From Firmicutes bacterium CAG:24053_14 (GTDB lineage: Bacteria > Bacillota > Clostridia > Oscillospirales > Oscillospiraceae): a stretch of DNA of 64,000 bases. This document shows, in pieces, positions 42,437 through 50,880 of the stretch (the first letter of the stretch is position 1; each line of letters opens with the position of its first letter). A model generated the notes under the pieces. It was not told where the DNA came from. It did no database searches and saw only the letters and a list, made by a program, of their open reading frames with translations. The position numbers and the translations under genes are program-made. The DNA lies in NCBI GenBank assembly GCA_001916715.1, contig MNSZ01000046.1, forward strand, positions 18,292 to 82,291, read 5' to 3'.

Positions 42437-42538
42437 TATTACTATCTCTTTTCCTCAGCGTCAATATCTGCTCGAAATTTTTACGTTATGTTAACCTTTT
42501 TACCGAATATACCTCTGTTTTAAATGTTGAAAACTATG

Positions 42539-42567
42539 TTGAAAATGTTCAAAACCCTTGATATACA
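42539..42567 (+). promoter_or_regulatory. Promoter of the D-Ala-D-Ala carboxypeptidase gene
   Basis: TTGAAA (42539-42544), 17-base spacer, TATACA (42562-42567), with a leader of about 115 bases. The intergenic region 42437-42687 is otherwise AT-rich without a further gene. Confidence 0.6.
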
Positions 42568-42687
42568 ATGCATTTTTCAATCTCAGACGTGCCGATGAGC
42601 ATTCACATTTTGTCGAATAAAGCATAATCGTGCAACCTGCGCATTATTTTTGAGCACGAGCATAGGCTTTTAGCGGAGGGATGAGCT

Positions 42688-43737
42688 ATGAAAAAACTTC
42701 TGTGTGCTGCGCTGTGCATCGTCATGCTGACGAGTCCGGTATATGCGATAAATACGCTTACAGACGATGATATTGACATCTCCGCCCCGTCTGCAATACT
42801 CATGGAAAAGGTCACGGGCGAAGTGATATACGAGAAGAATTCTCACGAGCGCCTGCCGCCGGCAAGCGTTACGAAGGTCATGACCATGCTGCTGATCGTC
42901 GAGGCCGTCGAGCGCGGCGATATAAGCCTTGACGACACGGTCATAGCCTCGGAGCGCGCAGCATCCTTCGGCGGAAGCTGCGTTTTTCTCGAGGAGGGCG
43001 AAAAGATGAGCGTTCACGAAATGCTCAAGTGCATCTGCGTCGTTTCGGCAAACGACTGCGCCGTTGCGATGGCGGAGCACCTTTGCGGCTCGGAGCAGGC
43101 CTTCGTTGCGCGCATGAACGACCGCGCCCGCGAGCTTGGACTCAAGGATACCAATTTCAAAAACTGCACCGGCCTTTTCGAGGACGATGAGCACTACACC
43201 AGCGCATATGATATCGCCGTCATGAGCCGCGAGCTTATCCGGCACGACATGATAAAGGACTATACGACGATATGGATGGATACGATACGCGGCGGCGAGT
43301 TCGGCCTTTCAAACACCAACAAGCTCGTTTACTACTACGACGGCTGCACGGGGCTGAAAACCGGCTTCACGGAAAAGGCCATGTACTGCCTTTCGGCCAC
43401 CGCCGAGCGCGAGGGCGTGGAATATATAGCCGTTATCATGCACGCGGACACCATAGATAAGCGCAACAACGACGCAAAGGTTCTGTTGAGCTACGGCTTT
43501 GCAAACTACCGGCTCATGCCGCTGCGCAGCCCCGATGTCCTGCCGCCGGTGCGCGTTACGCTCGGCAGTGCCGACAGCGTCCAGCCTGTTTATGACGGTG
43601 CGGAGGCCGCGCTTGTTCCCAAAAACGGCATAGGTGAGGTATCCTATGAGCTTGACCTGCCCGACACGCTGCCGGCGCCGGTCGAAAAGGGGCAGCAGAT
43701 CGGCACTCTCCGCGTAGTATCCGACGGTAAGGGTTGA
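42688..43737 (+). CDS. dacF: D-alanyl-D-alanine carboxypeptidase (DacF-like PBP)
   Basis: A 349-residue low-molecular-weight penicillin-binding protein. A signal peptide (MKKLLCAALCIVMLTSPVYA) leads into the serine peptidase domain: S60-V-T-K63 catalytic tetrad motif, SAND (SxN motif) near residue 117, and KTG in LKTGFTEKA near 230. A C-terminal beta domain follows (VLPPVRVTLGSADS). It trims the terminal D-alanine of peptidoglycan stems outside the membrane. GGAGGGATG is upstream. No transmembrane anchor is obvious at the C-terminus. Confidence 0.93.
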   Translation: MKKLLCAALCIVMLTSPVYAINTLTDDDIDISAPSAILMEKVTGEVIYEKNSHERLPPASVTKVMTMLLIVEAVERGDISLDDTVIASERAASFGGSCVFLEEGEKMSVHEMLKCICVVSANDCAVAMAEHLCGSEQAFVARMNDRARELGLKDTNFKNCTGLFEDDEHYTSAYDIAVMSRELIRHDMIKDYTTIWMDTIRGGEFGLSNTNKLVYYYDGCTGLKTGFTEKAMYCLSATAEREGVEYIAVIMHADTIDKRNNDAKVLLSYGFANYRLMPLRSPDVLPPVRVTLGSADSVQPVYDGAEAALVPKNGIGEVSYELDLPDTLPAPVEKGQQIGTLRVVSDGKG

Positions 43738-43803
43738 TCGCCCCACTCATCCGCAAAATTTGCGTCAAATCAAGCTTGCAGCCACCACCTCGACACATTA
43801 TCC

Positions 43804-43831
43804 TTGCTTTTTTATGCCTCCGGTGTATAAT
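43804..43831 (+). promoter_or_regulatory. Promoter of pgi
   Basis: TTGCTT (43804-43809), 16-base spacer, TATAAT (43826-43831); GGAGGGG precedes the ATG at 43867. Confidence 0.7.
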
Positions 43832-43866
43832 ATAAGATTATAAATTTATCACACGGAGGGGTAATC

Positions 43867-45141
43867 ATGGTCAAGGTTGATTTAACGGGAACTTCCGCGT
43901 TTTTCGATCCTGCGGAGCTTGATTTTGCGGCAGCCGCGGCGGCGCACAGAATGCTCGGCGACAAGTCCGGCGCAGGCAGCGAGTTTACCGGCTGGCTGGA
44001 GCTTCCCGAACGCATACGCGACGGTGAGCTGAAGGCGATACTCTCGGCGGCGCAGCGCATACGCAGCCGCTCAAAGGCGCTTGTCGTTATCGGCATAGGC
44101 GGATCTTATCTCGGCGCGCGCGGAGCGATCGAGCTTCTGCGCCCCATCCCCTCGGAAAACGACCCGAAGATATTCTTCATCGGCAACGGTCTTTCGCCCG
44201 ACGCTCTGAACGATACTCTCACCCAGCTCGGTGATATGGATTTCGATATAAACGTCATATCCAAATCCGGCACGACCCTTGAGCCGGCGCTTGCTTTCCG
44301 CGTTTTCAGAAAGCTTGCGCGCGAAAAATACGGCTCGGCCGCCAAAAAGCATATATTCGCGACCACGGACGCGCACCGCGGTGCGCTTAAGTCCCTCGCG
44401 GATGCCGAGGGCTGGGAGTGCTTCGTCGTTCCCGATGACGTCGGCGGACGATACAGCGTTCTGTCGGCCGTCGGTCTGCTTCCTATGGCGGTTGCCGGCA
44501 TCGATATAAAGGCGGTCATAACCTCCGCCATATGTGCATTCAAGGAGCTTGACCTGCGCTCGCCCGAGAATCCGGCATGGCAGTACGCCGCAGCAAGGCA
44601 GTATCTCTACGGTCACGGCCGCAGCATAGAGATCCTCGGCTGCTATGAGCCGTCGTTCCGCTTCATGGCCGAGTGGTGGAAGCAGCTTTACGGCGAGAGC
44701 GAGGGCAAAAACGGCATAGGCATCTTCCCTGCCTCCGTTGAATTCACCGCCGACCTGCACTCGATGGGTCAGTATATTCAGGACGGCCCGAGAACGCTGA
44801 TGGAGACCGTTGTCAGCTTTGACAAGCCGCGCAGCAGCGTTGCCGTTCCGTTTGAAATGGGCGATCCGGACGGGCTTAACTACCTTGCGGGCAGGGACTA
44901 TGCGGATATCTGCCGCACGGCGCGCGACGCGGTGAAGGCAGCGCACATATCCGGTGGAGTTCCCAACATCGGCATAAGCGTTCCGGCGCGCGACGAAGCA
45001 GGCTTTGCCGACCTCGTATGCTTCTTTGAGCTTGCCTGCGCGATATCCGGCTACATGTCCGGGGTCAATCCCTTTGACCAGCCCGGCGTTGAGGCTTACA
45101 AAAAGAATATGTTCAAGATGCTCGGCAAGCCCGGCACATGA
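43867..45141 (+). CDS. pgi: Glucose-6-phosphate isomerase
   Basis: A 424-residue glycolytic isomerase of the short Firmicutes type. SIS-domain sugar-phosphate sites are evident: VVIGIGGSYLGARGAIE, ISKSGTTLEPALAFRVF, GGRYSVLSAVGLLPMAV and FMAEWWKQLYGESEGKNG. The catalytic glutamate and histidine lie in the SEGKNG / DLHSMGQYIQDG segments. Single gene between a promoter and a strong terminator. Confidence 0.96.
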   Translation: MVKVDLTGTSAFFDPAELDFAAAAAAHRMLGDKSGAGSEFTGWLELPERIRDGELKAILSAAQRIRSRSKALVVIGIGGSYLGARGAIELLRPIPSENDPKIFFIGNGLSPDALNDTLTQLGDMDFDINVISKSGTTLEPALAFRVFRKLAREKYGSAAKKHIFATTDAHRGALKSLADAEGWECFVVPDDVGGRYSVLSAVGLLPMAVAGIDIKAVITSAICAFKELDLRSPENPAWQYAAARQYLYGHGRSIEILGCYEPSFRFMAEWWKQLYGESEGKNGIGIFPASVEFTADLHSMGQYIQDGPRTLMETVVSFDKPRSSVAVPFEMGDPDGLNYLAGRDYADICRTARDAVKAAHISGGVPNIGISVPARDEAGFADLVCFFELACAISGYMSGVNPFDQPGVEAYKKNMFKMLGKPGT

Positions 45142-45145
45142 CGAT

Positions 45146-45174
45146 AAAGAGCACGGATTTTTCCGTGCTCTTTT
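45146..45174 (+). terminator. Terminator after pgi
   Basis: Stem AAAGAGCACGGA/TCCGTGCTCTTT, TTTT loop, then T4. Confidence 0.85.
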
Positions 45175-45214
45175 CCATACTCTATTTATTATATTTTAAT
45201 TCACACTTTTGCTC

Positions 45215-45243
45215 TTGCTTTGTATGCGGAAAAATGTTAATCT
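45215..45243 (+). promoter_or_regulatory. Promoter of the P-loop protein gene
   Basis: TTGCTT (45215-45220), 17-base spacer, TAATCT (45238-45243). Confidence 0.5.
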
Positions 45244-45292
45244 AAGCTCAAAGGAAAACTTCAACTTATAACTGAAAAGGAGAGTGGACAAA

Positions 45293-45706
45293 ATGGTTAA
45301 GTTGATCATGGGTCTGAAGGGCAGCGGCAAGACAAAGCGTCTGGTCGAGCTCGTCCGCGAAGCTGTCGCAATGGAAAACGGCGACGTAGTCTGCATCGAA
45401 AAGGAAAAGAAGCTTACTTACGATATTCCTTATCAGGCTCGTCTTATCGAGGCCGGCTCTTATGACATCGGCTCTTATGAATTCATAAAGGGCTTTATCT
45501 GCGGCCTTCATTCCGGCAACTATGACATAACCCATGTTTTTGTCGATAATTTCTATAAGATCGTCAGCAATAAGGATCCCGTTATGTTCGGCGAATTTCT
45601 TGATTGGCTCGAGGCCTTTTCCGAGAAAGAAAACATTGAATTTGTAATAAGTGTCACAACCGACCCTGATACGGTCGGTGAAGCGATCAAAAAATATATG
45701 ATTTGA
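45293..45706 (+). CDS. Small P-loop ATP-binding protein of unknown function
   Basis: A 137-residue protein starting VKLIMGLKGSGKTKRLVELV, where GLKGSGKT is a Walker A motif, and with a Walker B-like strand HVFVDNFYK near residue 85. The rest matches no family that I recognise; it is about the size of a minimal P-loop domain without a lid or sensor domain. ATG 45293 has AAAGGAGAG eight bases upstream. It has its own promoter and terminator. It is perhaps a thymidine-kinase-like or ParA-less nucleotide switch, but this is a guess. Confidence 0.75.
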   Translation: MVKLIMGLKGSGKTKRLVELVREAVAMENGDVVCIEKEKKLTYDIPYQARLIEAGSYDIGSYEFIKGFICGLHSGNYDITHVFVDNFYKIVSNKDPVMFGEFLDWLEAFSEKENIEFVISVTTDPDTVGEAIKKYMI

Positions 45707-45710
45707 ACAA

Positions 45711-45747
45711 AAATCGGGTCGAGTCGTATGACTTTGCCCGATTTTTT
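45711..45747 (+). terminator. Terminator after the P-loop gene
   Basis: AAATCGGG/CCCGATTT outer stem with inner AGTC/GACT hairpin, followed by T6. Confidence 0.8.
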
Positions 45748-45762
45748 CGTCATTATTCGCTC

Positions 45763-45791
45763 TTGACTTAGCTATATGGCCTGATTAGAAT
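45763..45791 (+). promoter_or_regulatory. Promoter of the glycerol-1-phosphate dehydrogenase gene
   Basis: TTGACT (45763-45768), 17-base spacer, TAGAAT (45786-45791). Confidence 0.7.
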
Positions 45792-45846
45792 TTAACTTAG
45801 AATAGGCATAATAAATTCAGAATTTTTGTAATTGAGGTGTTTTACC

Positions 45847-47094
45847 ATGATCATGGATTGCGAAAAGTACGTCGGCAAATGCGTCTGCGGCAGAGACCAT
45901 GAGCTTGAAACGAAAAAGGTCGTCGTCGAATACGGCGCGATAAACAATTTCGAGCAGTACATGGCCGATGTCGGCCTTGCCGGCAAAAAGCGCGCCGTTA
46001 TCTACGATACGGTCATCTACAAGCTCACCGAGGGCAAGCATGTCGCCGCCGATCAGGAGATCGTGCTTGAGGCAAACGGCCTGCGCGCCGAGGACACCGT
46101 CATCGAAGAGATGATGAAGAAGCTCGATAACCCCGAGGTCATCGTAGCCTACGGCGCCGGCACCATCATGGACTTCGGCCGCTACCCGGCTTACAAGCTC
46201 GGCATCCCCTTCGTCGCCATCCCGACGCTCGCTTCCTCCGACGGCTTCACGGCCAATATCTGCTCGGCCATTCTCAACGGTCAGAAGAAGTCCACACCGA
46301 TGTGCGCTCCCGTCCTTGTCGTTGCCGACCTTGACATTATAAAGGGCGCTCCGGCACGCCTTGTTGCAAGCGGCATAAACGATATCCTTTCGAAATACAT
46401 CTCTCTGTTCGACTGGAAGGTATCCCACCTCGTTGCCGGCGAATATTACTGCCCGATGGTAGCCGATCTTGCACAGGAAGCTTTGGACATCATGCGCGAA
46501 GCTGCCGATAAATACGCCGCCACCGGCGTTGCCGACCACGAGGCAATGACCATGGCGCAGATGAAGAGCGGCCTTACCATGCAGCTGCTCAACCACTCAA
46601 GAGCCGCTTCCGGCGCAGAGCACCTGATGGCTCATCTTGTCGAGATGCAGCCGCCGCGTTTTGAGAATGCAGAGGGCATCCACGGCGAGTGCGTCGGCGT
46701 CGGCACCTTCGCCTGCATCAAGGAGTATCACCACCTCGCCTCCCTGCCCACACCCAAGGCAAAGCCCTTCGAGCCGCTGAGCGAAGAGTGGATAAGAGAA
46801 AAATTCGGCGACAGGCTCGCACCGGGAATCATCAAGGAAAACGAGAACGACGTTCTTGCTACCTTCGCTTCCCAGAACATCGTCGATCACTGGGACGAGA
46901 TCCGCGCCATGATAAACGAGATCCCCTCAGTCGAGGAGATGGAGGCTCTGTACAAGGGCTGCAACGCAAAATATCTGCCCGAGCACATCGGCATCGACCC
47001 CGCGCTTGAGCAGGAGATGCTGCCCATCTCGGCCGCTATCCGCAACAGACTCACCCTCGTTCGTATGCTGCGTGTTCTCGACTTCGGCGAATAA
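45847..47094 (+). CDS. egsA: sn-glycerol-1-phosphate dehydrogenase (EgsA/AraM family)
   Basis: A 415-residue iron/zinc-dependent alcohol dehydrogenase-fold enzyme that reduces dihydroxyacetone phosphate to sn-glycerol-1-phosphate. The NAD-binding and substrate blocks VAYGAGTIMDFGRYPAYKLGIPFVAIPT and SSDGFTANICSAIL (shown in parts) are typical, with metal ligands in SGINDILSKY (D), LNHSRAASGAEHL (H) and IHGECVGVGT (H). ATG 45847 with GAGGTG upstream is used instead of the in-frame TTG 45832. It is not in an arabinose operon as in Bacillus; here it stands alone. The unusual stereochemistry of its product makes its role in a bacterium interesting. Confidence 0.88.
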   Translation: MIMDCEKYVGKCVCGRDHELETKKVVVEYGAINNFEQYMADVGLAGKKRAVIYDTVIYKLTEGKHVAADQEIVLEANGLRAEDTVIEEMMKKLDNPEVIVAYGAGTIMDFGRYPAYKLGIPFVAIPTLASSDGFTANICSAILNGQKKSTPMCAPVLVVADLDIIKGAPARLVASGINDILSKYISLFDWKVSHLVAGEYYCPMVADLAQEALDIMREAADKYAATGVADHEAMTMAQMKSGLTMQLLNHSRAASGAEHLMAHLVEMQPPRFENAEGIHGECVGVGTFACIKEYHHLASLPTPKAKPFEPLSEEWIREKFGDRLAPGIIKENENDVLATFASQNIVDHWDEIRAMINEIPSVEEMEALYKGCNAKYLPEHIGIDPALEQEMLPISAAIRNRLTLVRMLRVLDFGE

Positions 47095-47115
47095 GCAGTA
47101 CAGCACAACGCAAAA

Positions 47116-47146
47116 ACTGCACCGTCCGTTGACGGTGCAGTTTTTT
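47116..47146 (+). terminator. Terminator after egsA
   Basis: Stem ACTGCACCGTC/GACGGTGCAGT, CGTT loop, T6. Confidence 0.85.
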
Positions 47147-47156
47147 GTGCGTAAGA

Positions 47157-47261
47157 TCAGAATATGATCTTGAGGAGCCACCAAATAATAGTGGCCTTGC
47201 CGATGTCTTTCAGAATTTCGTCTCTTTCGGGATACATCATTTCCTTGTCAATGTCATACAT
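47157..47261 (-). CDS. Candidate 34-residue small membrane protein
   Basis: A short frame reading MYDIDKEMMYPERDEIL followed by a hydrophobic tail GKATIIWWLLKIIF. The charged first half and a 14-residue apolar end fit a small membrane-associated peptide. GAAGGAG lies nine bases before the ATG. It lies in a 320-base gap between egsA and the PHP gene, with no other gene. Further left (47262-47417) is AT-rich sequence with a GGCTC/GAGCC hairpin (47303-47315). No homologue is known to me, so existence is tentative. Confidence 0.4.
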   Translation of the reverse strand: MYDIDKEMMYPERDEILKDIGKATIIWWLLKIIF

Positions 47262-47417
47262 TCAAGCAGTTCTCCTTCCATAGTTTTATCAAGGGGGGTG
47301 TAGGCTCTTTGAGCCTGTTATCTATAAGGACGGAGAACAAGCAGGGATATTTCGCTTTTGCTGTACTTTTTTTCTGAAAAATTTTATTTTTAGAATTTTT
47401 CGCGTTTTCGGTCTGCC

Positions 47418-48260
47418 TCACTCATGATCTCTTAATTTTTCGAGTATCTCATAAGGAGCGGCCAGTTCGCCGTTCATGCCGCTGCCGAGATGGATATGCG
47501 GCTTGTTTTTGCCGTGCCAGTCGCTTCCTGCGGTGGGACAAAAACCGTATTCTTCGGCCGCGGCGAGGTACTTGGCGACGGTCTGCGCGTCATAGCCGGA
47601 GTAGTAGCACTCAAGCCCGGCAACGCCGCAGGCGCGTGCGCGTTCCATGAGCTCCGTAAAGCGCTCGGGCGTGAGCTTATACTGCCGCGGATGGGCAATG
47701 ACCGGCTTGCCTCCGGCCGAGCGGATAAGCTCCGCCGCATCCTCAACGCTCAGAAAATGGCGGCGGATATAATACTTGCAGCCGGGATCGAGGAAGCGCT
47801 CGAACGCATCCTGCACGCTTTCGGCAACGCCCGCCTCGACAAGGCACAGGGCAAAATGCGGTCTGCCGATGGTCGAGCCGGGGTGCTTTGCCTGAAGCTC
47901 GTCAAGGTCGATGAAAAGTCCGTCGCGCGCGAGCATGTCCACCATTTTTCTGTTGCGCTCGTCGCGGTCGCGCACTATCCAGTCGAGCACCGGGGGCAGC
48001 TTTTTTGAGCGGATATCAAGATCGTATCCGAGCATGTGTACCTCTCTGCCGTACCAGCCGCAGCCGAGCTCCATTCCGGCGACGACCTCGAGGCCGCATT
48101 CTTTTCCGGCCTTCTGTGCTTCGGCAACGCCGTTTATGCTGTCGTGATCGGTCACGGCGATCGCGCGCAGGCCGAGCGACCGGGCATATTTCACCGTTTC
48201 CGCAGGCGTTTCCGAGCCGTCGGATATATTTGTGTGAACGTGAAGGTCAATTTCTCTCAC
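47418..48260 (-). CDS. PHP-domain phosphoesterase (TrpH/nucleoside bisphosphatase-like)
   Basis: A 280-residue metal-dependent phosphoesterase. PHP motifs are DLHVHTNISDGSE at residues 5-17 and VTDHDSINGVAEA near 37-49, GMELGCGW, and later IAHPRQYK and AGSDWHG, all metal ligands. The group includes 5'-3' exoribonuclease/nucleotide phosphatases (RNase AM, TrpH). ATG overlaps the amidohydrolase stop by four bases. Confidence 0.88.
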   Translation of the reverse strand: MREIDLHVHTNISDGSETPAETVKYARSLGLRAIAVTDHDSINGVAEAQKAGKECGLEVVAGMELGCGWYGREVHMLGYDLDIRSKKLPPVLDWIVRDRDERNRKMVDMLARDGLFIDLDELQAKHPGSTIGRPHFALCLVEAGVAESVQDAFERFLDPGCKYYIRRHFLSVEDAAELIRSAGGKPVIAHPRQYKLTPERFTELMERARACGVAGLECYYSGYDAQTVAKYLAAAEEYGFCPTAGSDWHGKNKPHIHLGSGMNGELAAPYEILEKLRDHE

Positions 48261-49525
48261 TGTTTTATCGTCTCCATAATTTTTTCCGCTTCGTCGTAAA
48301 TTTTCCGCGCGTCCTCGCCGATGAAAAACTCGCCGTTTTCGTACAGAACGCGGCCGTTTACCATGGTAAGGCGCACATTTTCCTTGCTTCCGGCATAGAC
48401 GATATTTTTTGCGATGTTGTTTATCGGGCGCATGTTCGGTCTGTTGAGGTCAATAACCGTAAGGTCTGCCTTTTTGCCGACGGCAATGCCGTCGCAGCCG
48501 TTTAAGCCCATTGCGCGCGCACCGCCCACGCAGGCAGCCTCAAGCACCTTCGCTGCATCGACCGCCGAGGCGTCGTTTTCGCGGTATTTGGCCAGCACGC
48601 TCACGAGGTACATTTCGCGGAACATGTCAAGTGCGTTGTTCGAGCCTGCGCCGTCGGTTCCGATGGCAAGGGCTATGCCCTCGTCGATAAAGCGCTTTAC
48701 CGGCGCGATACCGCTTGCAAGCTTGAGGTTTGAGGCCGGGTTCAAAACCGCCGTCAGGCCGCGTTTTTTGAATATCGCGATATCCTCGTCGCTCATGTGA
48801 ACGCAATGGAACGCGCCGCCGCCGTAGTCATACATGCCGAGCTTATCAAAAAGCACCGTCGGCGTTACGCCGTAGCGCTCGACGCAGCCTGCGACCTCCG
48901 AGCGCGTTTCCGACGAGTGGACAAACATCGGCTCTTTGTATTTCCGCACAAGATCGGCGACAAACTGCATGCGCTCCATGCTCGTCGTGTACTCCGCGTG
49001 GAAGCCGAGGCGATAGGATATAAGCTCGTGCGTTTTGTTATAGCGCAGAAATTTATCCTCAAGCAGCGTATAGTCGCTGTCGAAATTATTCATATCGCCG
49101 CACAGCACCGCGCGAAAGCCCGAATCTATGCACGCTTTGACAAACGCATCGTTGTGAAAATACATATCAAAGCAGCTCGTTATGCCGCTTGTTAAGTATT
49201 CCATTATCGCAAGGCGCGTCATGACGTAAAGCCCGTCGGGGCTAAGGCGTGCCTCCTTCGGCCAAACCTGCTCGCTGAGCCACTTATCCAGCGGCATATC
49301 GTCGGCAAGCGAGCGCAGAAAGGTCATGCCCGAGTGCGTGTGCGCATTCTTAAAGCCCGGAATGAGCAGGTCGCCGTTAAGGTCTATCTCGCGCTCAAAC
49401 TCCGGCATGGCTTCCGGTGCCGCGCCGACATGGATTATCCGCGTGCCGTCCGTCCACACCTCGCACCGTGTTATCTTCGCCTCCGGCTCGAACGTGAGCA
49501 CGCGGCCGTTATAAAAACGTATCAT
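48257..49525 (-). CDS. mtaD: Amidohydrolase, MTA/SAH deaminase-like
   Basis: A 422-residue metal-dependent deaminase of the amidohydrolase superfamily. Metal ligands are NAHTHSGMT (HxH), VHSSETRSEV (third H and the general-acid E), HCVHMSDEDI, and TDGAGSNNALDM (aspartate). The group converts 5'-methylthioadenosine or S-adenosylhomocysteine to the inosine form. It is in one transcription direction with murT and glmS upstream (14-base gap) and PHP downstream (overlap). Confidence 0.85.
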   Translation of the reverse strand: MIRFYNGRVLTFEPEAKITRCEVWTDGTRIIHVGAAPEAMPEFEREIDLNGDLLIPGFKNAHTHSGMTFLRSLADDMPLDKWLSEQVWPKEARLSPDGLYVMTRLAIMEYLTSGITSCFDMYFHNDAFVKACIDSGFRAVLCGDMNNFDSDYTLLEDKFLRYNKTHELISYRLGFHAEYTTSMERMQFVADLVRKYKEPMFVHSSETRSEVAGCVERYGVTPTVLFDKLGMYDYGGGAFHCVHMSDEDIAIFKKRGLTAVLNPASNLKLASGIAPVKRFIDEGIALAIGTDGAGSNNALDMFREMYLVSVLAKYRENDASAVDAAKVLEAACVGGARAMGLNGCDGIAVGKKADLTVIDLNRPNMRPINNIAKNIVYAGSKENVRLTMVNGRVLYENGEFFIGEDARKIYDEAEKIMETIKQ

Positions 49526-49539
49526 TCGTTTATCCTCGT

Positions 49540-50880
49540 TTATTCCCAGAAGTTCTTTCCGCCAAGTCTGCGCACGAGCTTTGCGCGCAATTCGAGCATG
49601 GCGGTGTAGGTCGGCAGGATGAAAATGAAGTTATCCTCATCCCGCAGAGACTCTATCAGTTTATCATAGTTTCCGCATGATTGACAGGGTATATTTTCGC
49701 GCTCAAGCCTTTTTTCTGCGGCCTCTGCGCGGTCGCCGCAGACATAGACGCGCATGATCTTTCCGCGCCGCGCAAGCATCCCGAAATCGGCCTCGTCGAG
49801 CCAGGATATATCCGTTCCGTCGGCTGTGCGATCATTAACGGCAAGCACCAGAGTTTTTTCTCCCGGCGCGCGGCAGACCTCATCAAGCGTTTGATCGGCA
49901 GCGGCGGCGTTTTTTATAAGTATCATCCTTGCTCCGCGCTTGCCGAGCGGAAAGCTCTCCATCCTGCCAAAGCCGCAGTCAAAGTCCTGCGCCGCGGCGG
50001 CAGCCTGCTTTAACGGCACACCACAGGCGACGGCGGCGGCGACAGCGCCGACGCTGTTATAGACATTGTAAAGCCCCGGCAGCGCCGGAGCGCAGACCGT
50101 TTTATCGCTAAGGGCGCGCAGAACGAAGCTTCCGTCCGAGAAAACCGACTCTGCGCTCACATCCGGCGCACTTCGCGCAAAGCCGCAGGAGCAGGAAAAC
50201 ACGCCGAGATTTGCGTAGCTGAGTCCCTTGTAGCCGAGCCTTTTTCCGCAGACCGGGCAGGTATCGTCCTCGCCGCTGCCGACGCAGGTTTTCTTATGCT
50301 CACCGAGTCCGTAGTACACGGTTCTGTTTGGGCACAGACGCGAAACCGACGCTGCCATCGGGCAATCGGCATTTATGACGGCTGTCGTATCGGGCGTATC
50401 ACGCAAGCCTTCTGCGATGCAGTCGCGCGGATGCGCCACCGTACCGTAGCGGTCGAGCTGATCGCGGAAAAGATTTGTAATGAGCAAAACGCGCGGCCTG
50501 AGCTTGCCGAGAACGAGCCTGCACGCGGCCTCATCGCATTCGATCACGGCGCTTTCGCACCTTGTAGAGCCGAACAGACTTTTGTTCATGATAAGCTCTG
50601 CCGTTATCCCCGGCATGAGGTTTGCTCCCGATCGGTTTGCACACACGCTTCTGCCGGAGTTTTGCAGGGCGCGCTCTATTATGCGCGCCGATGTGGTTTT
50701 GCCGTTTGTCCCCGTAACGGCGATTATATCGACATTTTTTGCAGCGTACCCGAGGATATCGGGGCATATCTTGAGTGCCAGCGCTCCGGGGAGCGAGGTT
50801 GCGCCGAAATTAAACAGCCGCAACAAGCAGTGCGTGGCCTTACAGACCACGCACGCAAAAAATATCATGAGATTTTTCAA
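49540..50880 (-). CDS. murT: Lipid II isoglutaminyl synthase subunit MurT
   Basis: A 446-residue Mur-ligase-type ATPase. N-terminal ATP-binding VTGTNGKTTSARII near residue 55, central RESEXVIECDEA-like segment ('ESAVIECDEA'), a zinc-ribbon insertion CPVCGKRL ... CSCGFA (MurT hallmark), and a C-terminal domain ending TYTAMLELRAKLVRRLGG. With GatD, the family amidates the D-glutamate of lipid II. No gatD lies next to it; the start abuts the glmS stop exactly (no gap), so they are cotranscribed. This groups two wall-precursor genes. Confidence 0.9.
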   Translation of the reverse strand: MKNLMIFFACVVCKATHCLLRLFNFGATSLPGALALKICPDILGYAAKNVDIIAVTGTNGKTTSARIIERALQNSGRSVCANRSGANLMPGITAELIMNKSLFGSTRCESAVIECDEAACRLVLGKLRPRVLLITNLFRDQLDRYGTVAHPRDCIAEGLRDTPDTTAVINADCPMAASVSRLCPNRTVYYGLGEHKKTCVGSGEDDTCPVCGKRLGYKGLSYANLGVFSCSCGFARSAPDVSAESVFSDGSFVLRALSDKTVCAPALPGLYNVYNSVGAVAAAVACGVPLKQAAAAAQDFDCGFGRMESFPLGKRGARMILIKNAAAADQTLDEVCRAPGEKTLVLAVNDRTADGTDISWLDEADFGMLARRGKIMRVYVCGDRAEAAEKRLERENIPCQSCGNYDKLIESLRDEDNFIFILPTYTAMLELRAKLVRRLGGKNFWE

